From the IMG/VR virus record IMGVR_UViG_3300035698_010301, positions 1 through 23,419 of that record: 23,419 nt of DNA; one strand, written 5' to 3'. The DNA is from a virus. Of this stretch, positions 1 to 6,980 are shown one piece after another (the stretch's first letter is position 1; every line of letters begins with the position of its first letter). The translations under genes were made by a program, and so were the position numbers. The notes under the pieces were generated by a model. That model did no database searches. It saw only the letters and a program-made list of their open reading frames with translations, and was not told the DNA's origin.

Positions 1-753
1 AACCGCTGAGACGCCGATTTCAGCAAGGCTTGATTGTGCGGCCTCTTTGGAGAGATTTTTGTAGGCGCGGGCAAGCTGGTTGCCTGCCATTGATCCCTTG
101 ATTCCGTTGTTTGCGAGAACGCCTAGCGCAGCGGCAGTATCTTCCAGGGATTCCCCGGCGGCTGAGGCCTGTGGGGCGACGTACTTCATTGCCTCGCCAA
201 GGTCTGTCAAATTTGTTGCGGAACGGTTGGCGGTAGCAGTCAGGATATCTGAAATTCGGAGCGTGTCTTTGGCTTCGAGTTTGAACCCGCGCATGGTCGC
301 TGCGGCGATGGTCGCGGCCTCGCCGAGGTCTGTTCTTGTGGCGCGGGCAAGATTGAGAACAGAGGGAATTGCATCCTCAATATCTTTGGACTTGAATCCA
401 GCGCGGCCAAGCTCGGTCATGCCCTCCGAAACCTGTTGAGCGGTGAATGAAGTCGTTCGGCCAAGCAAACGCGCTTGATCTGTCATCCGCTTGAATTCTT
501 CGGACGTGGCCGATGTCACGGCCTTGGCCTCAAGCATCTGGTCGGAGAACTTCAAAAACGTGTTTGCGGATAGCGCCATGGGCAAGAGCGCTGCTGCCGA
601 AGCTGCCGTCATGGCCGCGCCGACTTCTCCGGCGACGCGGGCAAACGAACGCAAGCGGGCCTGTGCGCGCAAAAGGCCACGCTTCATTTTTGAGTCATCA
701 GCGCTTATCTCAACGTAAGCGCCACCTGCTTTAATGTCTGCGCCGAATGCCAT
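1..753 (-). CDS. Phage tail tape measure protein, N-terminal part (partial)
   Basis: The frame is open for 251 codons from an ATG at 753 to the window edge, where it is cut, so only the N-terminus is visible. Residues from about 90 carry the conserved core of the TP901-type tape measure family: a segment with LGRTTSFTAQQVSEGM, then GFKSKDIEDAIPSVLNLA and LGEAMKYVAPQASAAG, ending in a NGIKGSMAGNQL motif. This protein sets tail length and is threaded through the tail tube. It begins inside the end of the frameshifted tail chaperone frame (23-base overlap), the normal gene order for siphovirus-like tails. Its own Shine-Dalgarno is weak, which suggests coupling to translation of the chaperone frame. 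Family assignment is confident; total length and C-terminal domains are unknown. Confidence 0.93.
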   Translation of the reverse strand, partial: MAFGADIKAGGAYVEISADDSKMKRGLLRAQARLRSFARVAGEVGAAMTAASAAALLPMALSANTFLKFSDQMLEAKAVTSATSEEFKRMTDQARLLGRTTSFTAQQVSEGMTELGRAGFKSKDIEDAIPSVLNLARATRTDLGEAATIAAATMRGFKLEAKDTLRISDILTATANRSATNLTDLGEAMKYVAPQASAAGESLEDTAAALGVLANNGIKGSMAGNQLARAYKNLSKEAAQSSLAEIGVSAV

Positions 754-1177
754 TAGCGTTGTCCACAAAAAGCTTTTTTAGAATCTTGATATTCTGTTTG
801 TTGATCGGGATGCCTGGCGGCGGCGAAGGCGGCGTGAACGGGTTGAAATCGTTTGGCGTGAACGGGCGCGACTTCGGATCGCGATTCACGTTTGCAGTCA
901 AGGCCATGATTGCGCTTGTCTGTGTCCATTCGCTTTTCAACCGCCTTTCCGCATACTCAACCAATTCGCCGAGAGTGAAGGAATCAGGCGAGACGCCTAG
1001 GATTCCTGCGCATTGAGCGACGAAGTCCCACCCGTCAAGGCGAGATTGGTCACGTTGTCCAGCACTTTCTCCAGGTCCATTTCGTCTAGTGCCTTCTCGG
1101 CTCGATCCGCTGCCATGTTCTGGGCCTGATTTACCTTCGACACGGCCTTCTTCAGAAGCGTCCGCCTTCGGCCTGGG
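731..1177 (-). CDS. Tail assembly chaperone C-terminal (T-like) domain, reached by -1 frameshift
   Basis: This frame has no stop from 1177 down to 731 and lies at -1 relative to the chaperone gene at 997..1473. The protein-like part starts at least as early as LDGWDFVAQCAGILGVSPDS, continues with TLGELVEYAERRLKSEW and ends with a DPKSRPFTPNDFNPF segment. From memory this resembles domains encoded between tail chaperone and tape measure in many siphoviruses. There is no ATG or GTG that could start it: the only in-frame candidate is a TTG at 964, inside the domain. The frame runs back through a G/S/E/R-rich linker to a slippery heptamer at 1177..1183. The fusion product would have 99 residues of the first frame plus 148 of this one, 247 in all. 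This is analogous to lambda gpGT. It is inferred from sequence. Confidence 0.75.
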   Translation of the reverse strand, partial: PRPKADASEEGRVEGKSGPEHGSGSSREGTRRNGPGESAGQRDQSRLDGWDFVAQCAGILGVSPDSFTLGELVEYAERRLKSEWTQTSAIMALTANVNRDPKSRPFTPNDFNPFTPPSPPPGIPINKQNIKILKKLFVDNANGIRRRH

Positions 1178-1473
1178 AAAAAATTTGCTAACTCCTCCAG
1201 GAATGCGGCAGTCGCGGAGTCGATAACATCACCAATCATGGCGCGCCCAAAATCCTCGTCTGTGATGTTGGCTGCGTCGGCTTCGGGTTTGCAGAGGACA
1301 TAAATGATGTCCACGAGAAGGCATGGGTCGCCGTCCAACTTCATGAGAAGGCGCCCGGAATCTGAAATGGCGTCCATAAGGTCAACCTTGAGCAGGTCGC
1401 GAATGCGCTTGACCGCACCCACGTCAATGCTGAGGTTCCAGGCTCGCCCGGTTGAATCTTTGAATGACTGCAT
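997..1473 (-). CDS. Tail assembly chaperone (lambda G-like, unshifted product)
   Basis: The product is 158 aa and mostly helical, opening with MQSFKDSTGRAWNLSIDVG followed by VKRIRDLLKVDLMDAI. It sits between the tail tube and tape measure genes, which is the position of lambda gpG. These chaperones bind the tape measure protein during tail assembly and are made in excess over a frameshifted longer form. The start ATG at 1473 has a near-consensus Shine-Dalgarno, AGGAGG, seven bases upstream, fitting high expression. The reading frame runs through TTA GCA AAT TTT TTC CCA, where slippage would give the longer form. The last roughly 50 residues (after position 99) are rich in K, A, E and D and share their DNA with the linker of the -1 frame. 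Assignment rests on position, size and the frameshift architecture. Confidence 0.8.
   Translation of the reverse strand: MQSFKDSTGRAWNLSIDVGAVKRIRDLLKVDLMDAISDSGRLLMKLDGDPCLLVDIIYVLCKPEADAANITDEDFGRAMIGDVIDSATAAFLEELANFFPGRRRTLLKKAVSKVNQAQNMAADRAEKALDEMDLEKVLDNVTNLALTGGTSSLNAQES
1177..1183 (-). promoter_or_regulatory. Putative -1 programmed frameshift slippery heptamer (T TTT TTC)
   Basis: On the minus strand the chaperone codons read GCA AAT TTT TTC CCA. T TTT TTC fits the X XXY YYZ rule for tandem -1 slippage, and A AAT TTT one codon earlier also fits. Slipping here enters a frame with no stop for 148 codons that carries the T-like domain. A GC-rich stretch follows (GGCCGAAGGCGGACG), which could form a stimulatory structure; I did not fold it. 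Confidence 0.7.
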
Positions 1474-1498
1474 GAGGTTCCCTCCTGGTGTGTATGCG

Positions 1499-1768
1499 TC
1501 AGGTTTTTTTGGTAATCAGCGGCATTGCAGAAGGCCCGGCGGGTTCGCTACAAAGCGACCGGCCTTGGTTTTCAGATGGCTTGGGCTTATGTGCTGGCTT
1601 GGGTGCTGGCTTGGGTGCTGGCACGGGCTTGGGTAATACTGGCGGGTTGCATCCGGCGGGGCACCGGAAAGCCGCTGCGCCCCCAGGGCGAACGTAACCG
1701 ACCGCGCCGCAGGTTGGGCAGCGAACCGGTTCAAAGGGTTTGAAAGTCTGAACGTTTTTTCTTGCCAT
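1499..1768 (-). CDS. Small zinc-ribbon protein with Pro-Lys-Ala repeat tail
   Basis: The product is 89 aa when started at the ATG at 1768, which is preceded by CGGAG at a good distance; a longer version starting further upstream lacks this support. Residues 17-40 contain a CPTC...CPAGC pattern (C17, C20, C36, C40), typical of a small zinc ribbon. Residues 46-64 are a run of PKPAPKPA-type repeats, encoded by three 12-base units at 1591..1626. The tail is basic and probably disordered. The gene sits between the tail tube and the tail chaperone. I do not recognise a named family. A DNA- or protein-binding accessory role is possible, but no function can be assigned. Confidence 0.7.
   Translation of the reverse strand: MARKNVQTFKPFEPVRCPTCGAVGYVRPGGAAAFRCPAGCNPPVLPKPVPAPKPAPKPAHKPKPSENQGRSLCSEPAGPSAMPLITKKT
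1591..1626. repeat. 12-bp tandem repeat, three copies
   Basis: GTGCTGGCTTGG occurs at 1591..1602 and 1603..1614, with a third copy differing at two bases at 1615..1626. It encodes the Pro-Lys-Ala repeats of the zinc-ribbon protein on the minus strand. Its size is a multiple of three, so copy-number change would keep the frame. Confidence 0.85.
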
Positions 1769-1792
1769 GATGTTCTCCGAGTTATCGCGAAA

Positions 1793-1825
1793 CAGGCGCG
1801 GCGAAAGGAGCAAATTCCGCGCCTG
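1793..1825 (-). terminator. Intergenic hairpin downstream of the tail tube gene
   Basis: A perfect 9-bp inverted repeat, CAGGCGCGG and CCGCGCCTG with a 15-base loop, lies in the 72-base gap after the tail tube stop. On the minus strand only three T follow it, so it may be a weak terminator, an attenuator or an mRNA-stabilising 3' structure. Confidence 0.45.
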
Positions 1826-1840
1826 CCTCGCGTGGGCTGT

Positions 1841-2281
1841 TTAGCTGGCGACGGTCATCCACGCGGCCGCGTTCGCCGTTTTGGCGATGGCAAATTCCAG
1901 ACTGGCGAGAACTGCCCCGTCCATGGTTTCCTGGCGTTCGCACTTGGTGACGTAGACATCTGCGTGAAGGCCTTCGGACCCGGCCGCGTCGCTCGCGCCG
2001 TCGAGGATGGCGAGTTCAACCGTGGTCTTCGCGATGAAGGCGTCCAGCAGGGCCGCAAAACCAGCGTCAGAGGGGTCCCAAAGCGCTTCGCCCGTGAGAG
2101 GCGCGTCGATGAGCCCGGCGACATATGCCTTGAACGTGTCGCCTCGGGTTGAGGCGTCGCCTTTGTCGCGAGTCATGGGCAAAGTCATAGACCGAATCAC
2201 GTCAATTTCGCTCCAGGTGGGGGCGGCCCAAGAGGCAGTGTTTCGGTACAGCTTGCAGTCTATTCCGTGCGTTGCGGACAT
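1841..2281 (-). CDS. Major tail tube protein
   Basis: The product is 146 aa. It opens with MSATHGIDCKLYRNTASW and contains a TRDKGDASTRGDTFKAYVAG segment, then LTGEALWDPSDAGFAALLDAF and LDGASDAAGSEGLHADVYVT. This is the layout of phage tail tube proteins of the TP901-1/lambda V-like group: a beta-rich fold with the D/E-x-x-x-TRGD loop and the VELAILDG strand. It forms the stacked rings of the tail tube. The start at 2281 has AGGAG upstream. The gene is followed by a hairpin (1793..1825) and preceded by the gp10-like gene. Size and order fit; no truncation is seen. Confidence 0.85.
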   Translation of the reverse strand: MSATHGIDCKLYRNTASWAAPTWSEIDVIRSMTLPMTRDKGDASTRGDTFKAYVAGLIDAPLTGEALWDPSDAGFAALLDAFIAKTTVELAILDGASDAAGSEGLHADVYVTKCERQETMDGAVLASLEFAIAKTANAAAWMTVAS

Positions 2282-2293
2282 GGCAGTTTTCTC

Positions 2294-2731
2294 CTATGCG
2301 TGTTGTCTGACGGAATTTCGCCACATCTCCGCGAGTCGCGGTGTGGCGTCGGAAAGTGTTGGGCGCATGAACGGACGGGCGGGGTAATGACGACCGCGCG
2401 TTTGATTTTTGCGTTCATTGCCTTTTAGGTTGTATTCGCGCCCGCCCCATTCGTGAGTGTGGGCAATGCCGCCAATCAGGCTTCTGGCGGGGCCAATAAC
2501 CGCGGACACGTCACCTACGCCGAATAAAATAGAGCGCTTGAGCGCCATGTTGTGGGTATAAGGCGGTGTTCCTGCGGCAGACGCAGCACTGACTTTGCGT
2601 TTACTGATTTTCCTGCGAGCCACGCCGCGGGTGTACGCAGCCTGTCTCATGAGCACTGAGCGAGCGGCGTTGCGGACGGGCCGTGCAATTGCCTTCGGAT
2701 TGAAATATTCACGGGTGGAAATATTTAGCAT
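2294..2731 (-). CDS. HK97 gp10-like head-tail/tail completion protein
   Basis: The product is 145 aa and basic. It ends in a conserved-looking block that includes THEWGG, RHYPARPFMRPTLSDATPRL and AEMWRNSV. The Y-P-A-R-P-F-M-R-P segment near the C-terminus is typical of HK97 gp10-like and Mu gpG-like virion morphogenesis proteins that act at the head-tail junction or in tail completion. The start overlaps the end of the upstream gene by seven bases, and a GAGGTGG ribosome site lies inside that gene. Its place directly before the tail tube gene matches the usual siphovirus order (adaptor, gp10-like, terminator, tube, or similar). The family call is good; the exact role is less certain. Confidence 0.75.
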   Translation of the reverse strand: MLNISTREYFNPKAIARPVRNAARSVLMRQAAYTRGVARRKISKRKVSAASAAGTPPYTHNMALKRSILFGVGDVSAVIGPARSLIGGIAHTHEWGGREYNLKGNERKNQTRGRHYPARPFMRPTLSDATPRLAEMWRNSVRQHA

Positions 2732-3159
2732 TGTCTGTCCACCTCGTATTCCAGATGGATCACGCTCAGGAATTGATTCTTTTCTCGGAGTGTCGCTGGA
2801 TCATAAACTGGCTCAACGCCAACGCTCTTCCAGGTTGCGGTTTCGGAATTGGCCGTGAGTTTCAGGCGCGAGAAATGGTTTGCAAGTTCTGTGACGAAAG
2901 AAACCAACGGATCGATGCTGGCATTCGATTTGTCATCGGGCCGAATTTGAACGCCGATATCCACGCCCATGCGGTGAACGTCTGAACCACGGGAGCGCAT
3001 GCTGATATCCAGTTCAGCCGGGGCAACAGTCACATGGAGCGTTTCCATGTCCTTCAGTTTGAACTCAGGGACAGCCACGCGGACGGCAGTAAAAGCCATG
3101 GTGAAGTCAGCGCCGTTGATCGACGTTTTGACGGCTTCCGCGAGTTGGGTGATGGTCAT
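2725..3159 (-). CDS. Probable tail terminator / minor tail protein
   Basis: The product is 144 aa with an alpha/beta pattern: an N-terminal helix (TITQLAEAVKTSING), then strands and a helix at SIDPLVSFVTELANHFSRLKL, ending in LSVIHLEYEVDRQC. Size, a C-terminal strand ending in I-H-L-E-Y-E, and position between the head-tail adaptor and the gp10-like gene suggest the tail terminator (lambda gpU-like) group. These proteins cap the tail tube and join it to the head. The start ATG at 3159 overlaps the upstream stop as ATGA. I do not see a diagnostic motif, so the call rests mostly on gene order. Confidence 0.55.
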   Translation of the reverse strand: MTITQLAEAVKTSINGADFTMAFTAVRVAVPEFKLKDMETLHVTVAPAELDISMRSRGSDVHRMGVDIGVQIRPDDKSNASIDPLVSFVTELANHFSRLKLTANSETATWKSVGVEPVYDPATLREKNQFLSVIHLEYEVDRQC

Positions 3160-3527
3160 GAGTCGGCCCCCACAAATTTCGTGTGGATGCGGAAGATTTG
3201 CCTGTAGGGGTCGGCGTAGCGGAAAAGCGGCTCATCGGCGGGCGCCATGACCTCAAAGACCTTGTCAACGCCGTCGATGGTTTCAATGATTTCGTCGCCA
3301 CTTTCCGGCTCGTCAAACGCGGACAGAGCAGAGATGGCAATCAGGTAATCGCGTGAGTCGTATGTCTCGAACTGTCCGTATTCGTGCGAGACGCGGAATT
3401 TGGTTCTGCCGATGACGGCGGCGACGATCGCGGTTGTGGAGCTACGGCGGTAGGTAACGGAAATGGCGCGATGCGCGGCGTTTTGCGTGTTGAGCCAGTC
3501 GGACGCGGTTTTCAGGATATCGGTCAT
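3156..3527 (-). CDS. Head-tail adaptor / stopper-like protein
   Basis: The product is 123 aa. It has an N-terminal helix (ILKTASDWLNTQNAAH), then a beta-rich body with the pattern YDSRDYLIAISAL, a GDEIIET turn, DKVFEVMAP and a terminal RIHTKFVGADS. The P-x-x-GD-x-I...YEVMAP style is typical of small phage head-tail joining proteins such as HK97 gp9- and lambda FII-like stoppers. From memory very similar proteins occur in planctomycete-type prophages. Its ATG overlaps the stop of the upstream glycosyltransferase gene as ATGA. A structural gene is thus translationally coupled to a sugar-transfer gene. Confidence 0.65.
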   Translation of the reverse strand: MTDILKTASDWLNTQNAAHRAISVTYRRSSTTAIVAAVIGRTKFRVSHEYGQFETYDSRDYLIAISALSAFDEPESGDEIIETIDGVDKVFEVMAPADEPLFRYADPYRQIFRIHTKFVGADS

Positions 3528-5137
3528 GCCATGGCCTTTCTAACGAGAGAGGCCAGGACCTTGCCGTCGCGCCATTCGCCTTGGTTCCACTGGCGGCAGG
3601 CAAGCCGCTGCAGGTAGTTGCGGACCTTTGCTGTATCTGGGAGGTATCCGTCCAGCATGCGTTGAAAGTTGATCTGGAAGTCGGCAACGGACGTTTGCAG
3701 GGCGACGCCCGCCTTGGCGTAGACAGCGGGCCCAAAACACAGGACGGGGCAGCCCATCGCAAGGCATTCATTCCCTGCGTTGGAATTTATCATCACGGCA
3801 AACCGCGCCTGGGCAATGGCATCAACAATCGTGGGTTCAGTGCATCTAGGCATGTATTTGGCGAGTTTCTGCCGCGACACGGGGTGAGGGCGAAAGACCG
3901 CTTTCACTCCACGCGGGAGAGAACGCGCAACCATTTTTTCAAGCGGGGTTGACAGCTGAATTTCAGAATCGTCAAGTTGCGCATCACCCGCGACCTGGCC
4001 GATGACCAAAATATTACCGTGACGCTTGGTGAACGACTGAGGGGGGTAAGGCCAAACCGCGGTGAGGCGATCCGCGCCAGAAGTGGGAGCGGGACGGTTG
4101 AGGCTGTCCGTCCATGACGCCCAATGGAGAATGCCCGCGTGGTCGGCCTGGGTGTAGGCGCGGCGGTCGAAGAACCCGTGCTCTATGTGGATCGTAGGGA
4201 TATTGGCCTTGGCGGCAGAGTCGGCCCATTCGAGGTATTTTCCTTTACGCCCGTTCCAGATGACCATCAGGTCGGCTGTGGCAAGTTTTACCGGCGCCCC
4301 GAGGTCAGGCGCGTCAACCTCAAACCCGATACGTTCGAGCCCTTCCAGGATCGCGCGGAAGGGTTGTGTGTCGTCTCGCCGTTGGCAATCGAGCATCGGG
4401 AAAACGGCGCGCAGGCCGGAGAACTCGCCGACAGTCGGCACAACTCGCGGGGGTGAGGTCAGGTCGTGCTTGTTAGCGTTTGCCCAGAGGTGCATGACGA
4501 AAGGCAATTGACCGCATGTGGGGGCGATCCGGGCCGCGTAGTGGTCGCCGTTCTGGCGGCAGGCGTGGTATACGCCCACGGCCTCAGAAATAGAGGCTGG
4601 ATAAAAGAAGGGCCACGCGCCCAGTGTGATTTGATTCCGGTGTGTGCGGTAAAGTTTGGTGGTCAGAACTGGGCCAAAAGTGCAGCGGTCATATGGCGGG
4701 TTCGTAAGCGTGATTGCCCTGTTTATTTCAGCCCAAAGCGGATGGTCTGGGGTTGCCGCGAGAACGCCATTCGCAACCGTCAGGCGCGGGTTCATTTGCC
4801 CGTGCTGCTCGGTCATGAAAAACTTGGACCCGTCAAGCTGGTAGGCATTGGCGATGTCGTCAATGGGCCGGAACGGGGTAAAGTCGACGTCAAAATACCA
4901 TCCCCCGTGAGTTTGCAGGGCCGAATACCTAATCAAGTCAGCTTTGCTGCAAAGCCTGCTCGTGTGGTTGTAGGCGTAGGCATGCTCTGGCCGCAGAGCG
5001 TGTTCGTCATGGATCAGGATTTCGTAGTCCGGGTTGAGCTCCGCGAATCGTCTGACATTGCGAGCGGCCCATGTGGGCATGGGCTTGCCGCCAATCCAAA
5101 CAAAATTGATGATCTTAGGAATTCCGGTGTGGCTCAT
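3524..5137 (-). CDS. Bipartite glycosyltransferase: GT32-like domain plus capsule-synthesis-like domain
   Basis: The product is 537 aa from the ATG at 5137, which overlaps the upstream stop as ATGA; a longer start would run into the neighbour in another frame. Residues 1 to about 225 are a GT32/OCH1-like domain: IPKIINFVWIGGKPMP at 6-21, SKADLIRYSAL at 64-74, GGWYFDVDF at 78-86 with the metal-binding DxD (D83, D85), and a late histidine in VMHLWAN. Residues from about 245 to 537 resemble capsule polysaccharide (KpsS/KpsC-like) transferases: VIWNG, HIEHGFF, RPHP at 417-420 and a NSNAGNECLAMGCPVLCFG segment at 452-470. The protein therefore probably transfers two sugars. It is soluble, with no membrane segment. 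Substrate is unknown. It is the last gene of a three-gene sugar cassette inside the virion operon. Confidence 0.85.
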   Translation of the reverse strand: MSHTGIPKIINFVWIGGKPMPTWAARNVRRFAELNPDYEILIHDEHALRPEHAYAYNHTSRLCSKADLIRYSALQTHGGWYFDVDFTPFRPIDDIANAYQLDGSKFFMTEQHGQMNPRLTVANGVLAATPDHPLWAEINRAITLTNPPYDRCTFGPVLTTKLYRTHRNQITLGAWPFFYPASISEAVGVYHACRQNGDHYAARIAPTCGQLPFVMHLWANANKHDLTSPPRVVPTVGEFSGLRAVFPMLDCQRRDDTQPFRAILEGLERIGFEVDAPDLGAPVKLATADLMVIWNGRKGKYLEWADSAAKANIPTIHIEHGFFDRRAYTQADHAGILHWASWTDSLNRPAPTSGADRLTAVWPYPPQSFTKRHGNILVIGQVAGDAQLDDSEIQLSTPLEKMVARSLPRGVKAVFRPHPVSRQKLAKYMPRCTEPTIVDAIAQARFAVMINSNAGNECLAMGCPVLCFGPAVYAKAGVALQTSVADFQINFQRMLDGYLPDTAKVRNYLQRLACRQWNQGEWRDGKVLASLVRKAMA

Positions 5138-5991
5138 AGTCGTTTGGCCCCCTCCAACGCCATCCACTTGAGTGCGCCGAGTGGTGAGGCGTAATCCATC
5201 CAGACGTATTTGTTTTGGATGTGGGCGGTCGCCCATCGTTTGCGCAGGTCGGAATCCCATTCCGAGCGAAGCTCTTCTGGGGTGGTCGCGTAGCTGATAA
5301 CGACGCGGTTGGCGATTTCTGGCGGGATCGCGTGTTGACCTTTGGGGACAACCGGAATGCGGCCAGCGGCCAGTGTTTCATAGAGGCGATAGCTGAATCG
5401 GCCCACGCCTGGGGGGCACAACACAAAATGGGACTCCCGAATCATGCCCAGGAAAGCGCCCGTGCCCGGGTGAGCAAATTTGGCGCGGGTCGTCAGACGG
5501 AAATCAACGGCGCTGGTATCACGAAACGCTTCAATCATTGCAGCGCGGCATTCTGGGCGATTTGCAACGCCGCAAAAGCTCACAACCGGGCATTCCGTCC
5601 GTTCGACAAGCCCAAAGTTCAGCCCGAGGGTCTCTTTTCTAGGCCATGCAGGATAAACAACTGTGTTGGCATACGGGGTGGGTGTGGGTGAGCGCTTGAA
5701 CACGAGGGGAACGCCGTCATGTGAGCGGGTGTTGGCGTCGTCCCAAGGGTCAAACAGAATATCGGCATTGCTGGCGGGGTGAAGTGCAACGCGGAATCCG
5801 TCAGGGTCATAGCGCCAGTAATCGCGGGCGTCGGTCCATTGTTTTTCGCTGGCGACGGCGTCTCCAAATAATTCAATGGCCGCGCCTTTTGAGTAGTCAT
5901 CGCCTGTTGCGACGGCGCGTAAAACCAACGACGTAGGCCACGCCACGCCATGACACAAATCAAAATTGACAGGGATCGGGAGATCACACAT
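5134..5991 (-). CDS. Exostosin-like glycosyltransferase (GT47 family)
   Basis: The product is 285 aa from the ATG at 5991, whose first bases overlap the end of the methyltransferase gene by eight bases; a longer frame extends upstream but overlaps that gene heavily. The C-terminal half carries the exostosin signature: SFCGVANRPECRAAMIEAF at 138-156, then SHFVLCPPGVGRFSYRLYE at 187-205 and LAAGRIPVVPKG at 207-218, where a glutamate (E205) near the donor site is conserved in the family. The N-terminal half contains IELFGDA and DILFDPWDD. GT47-type enzymes transfer sugars using nucleotide-sugar donors. Acceptor and product here are unknown. The stop overlaps the next gene's start as ATGA, so the two transferases are probably made together. 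Confidence 0.85.
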   Translation of the reverse strand: MCDLPIPVNFDLCHGVAWPTSLVLRAVATGDDYSKGAAIELFGDAVASEKQWTDARDYWRYDPDGFRVALHPASNADILFDPWDDANTRSHDGVPLVFKRSPTPTPYANTVVYPAWPRKETLGLNFGLVERTECPVVSFCGVANRPECRAAMIEAFRDTSAVDFRLTTRAKFAHPGTGAFLGMIRESHFVLCPPGVGRFSYRLYETLAAGRIPVVPKGQHAIPPEIANRVVISYATTPEELRSEWDSDLRKRWATAHIQNKYVWMDYASPLGALKWMALEGAKRL

Positions 5992-6601
5992 AGCGCCAGA
6001 ACCTCCCCACGGTTTGGACGCCGAATCCGCGACGGTCGGCGATTTCGTGAACGGCTTTGGCAACGCCCGCAGGCTCCCATTCGTAGTCATCGTCACAAAT
6101 GATTGAGCGGGGAAAAAGCGCGATCGCGTGTTCCACGTCGCGCTTGACAGCGGCATAGGAATGGTCGGCGTCAATGTAAACGACGGCGGGAATTACGTGC
6201 TGTGAAACCGCGCGCATGCCAGAACAAGAATCATCCTGGACCGTTACCACACGATCGATGTGCCCGGCACGGGCCACGTTGACGCGGTAAAGGTCCAGCA
6301 TGGTGTTCTCGGACGTGACCCGGCCTTCGGATATCCAGCGTGACCAATACGACTTCGTGTATTCGCTGAAGTTTGAGTTCCAAAGGTCCACGGCGACAAG
6401 GCGCAAGCCCGGAAACTCATCCAACAAAAACAGAGAGGTCTTGCCCGTCCACGCGCCGACCTCAAGAACGATGGGGTCTGTGAGGCGGGAAAGGGTGTCA
6501 CGCCATGCGTCTTCGTGCAGCACCCACCCATGGACATAGGGGTCCATGGCCGGAAGCGAGTCCGGCCACGGGCATTGTGTTTTGAGTGAGTTCCAGGACA
6601 T
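5984..6601 (-). CDS. Class I SAM-dependent methyltransferase (Methyltransf_24-like)
   Basis: The product is 205 aa. Motif I is VLEVGAWTGKTSLFL (45-59), with the acidic end of strand 2 at VAVDLWNSN (D72). The later block PAVVYIDADHSYAAVKRDVE (139-158) followed by SIICDDDYEW (166-175) matches the Methyltransf_24 group. That group includes sugar and cephalosporin-type methyltransferases and is common in polysaccharide clusters. The acidic cluster IDADH...CDDDY probably binds a metal. The start at 6601 lies five bases after the decoration gene stop; the stop overlaps the GT47 gene. Capping or decorating a glycan by O-methylation is the likely role given the neighbours, but the substrate cannot be read from sequence. 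Confidence 0.85.
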   Translation of the reverse strand: MSWNSLKTQCPWPDSLPAMDPYVHGWVLHEDAWRDTLSRLTDPIVLEVGAWTGKTSLFLLDEFPGLRLVAVDLWNSNFSEYTKSYWSRWISEGRVTSENTMLDLYRVNVARAGHIDRVVTVQDDSCSGMRAVSQHVIPAVVYIDADHSYAAVKRDVEHAIALFPRSIICDDDYEWEPAGVAKAVHEIADRRGFGVQTVGRFWRYV

Positions 6602-6606
6602 GGCGC

Positions 6607-6939
6607 CTACTGGTTGAGATTGATGTCAACGGTGGTGTCGTCGGCGTCCGCAGCGCCAACGCTTTTTCCGATGAGCTTGTTGGACCCAGCGGTAGTTGTG
6701 GGGATTTCGTTTTCCGCGTCCCAATAGCAATTCACACCGTCTGCGATCGCGCTGGAGGAAGTGGCGGCTTTTACAAAGGCAAACACCCCGGCAACGGTCA
6801 CGGAGCCCTTGGTATTGGCCGCGATATCTTTTTTTGCAACAGCCACAGTGTCACCAATGACAATCACATCACCCGCGGATACGGCAGTTCCGGGGGTGTA
6901 ATCAATCGAGTCGCCGTCTTGCACAAAAGTTGCAGACAT
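6607..6939 (-). CDS. DUF2190-like capsid decoration protein
   Basis: The product is 110 aa. A beta-rich pattern of TAVSAGDVIVIGDTVAVAKKDIAANTKG followed by SVTVAGVFAFVKA and a C-terminal DTTVDINLN strand is characteristic of the DUF2190 family, found immediately beside major capsid genes and regarded as capsid decoration or head-stabilising proteins. The start at 6939 has AAGGAG seven bases upstream, a strong ribosome site fitting a protein needed in many copies. It follows the capsid fusion gene after a 74-base gap with a GC-rich hairpin. It is also the gene directly upstream of the glycan cassette, which makes it one candidate surface protein for modification. Confidence 0.85.
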   Translation of the reverse strand: MSATFVQDGDSIDYTPGTAVSAGDVIVIGDTVAVAKKDIAANTKGSVTVAGVFAFVKAATSSSAIADGVNCYWDAENEIPTTTAGSNKLIGKSVGAADADDTTVDINLNQ

Positions 6940-6980
6940 TTGGTTTTCTCCTTACGGAAGAGGGTTACAGGTCAAAGTCA

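Noticed and set aside
731-964. An independent 77-aa gene starting at 964
   Set aside because: Its start codon would be TTG in the middle of a protein-like domain that continues upstream; the frameshift explanation accounts for it better.
4466-5194. A 242-codon open frame on the plus strand
   Set aside because: It is antisense to clear GT32 and GT47 coding sequence and its translation shows no recognisable motif; long shadow frames are expected in GC-rich DNA.
5138-5260. A 41-residue N-terminal extension of the GT32-like protein
   Set aside because: The extension lies over GT47 coding sequence; the ATG at 5137 gives an ATGA overlap and starts directly before the conserved IPKIINFVW segment.
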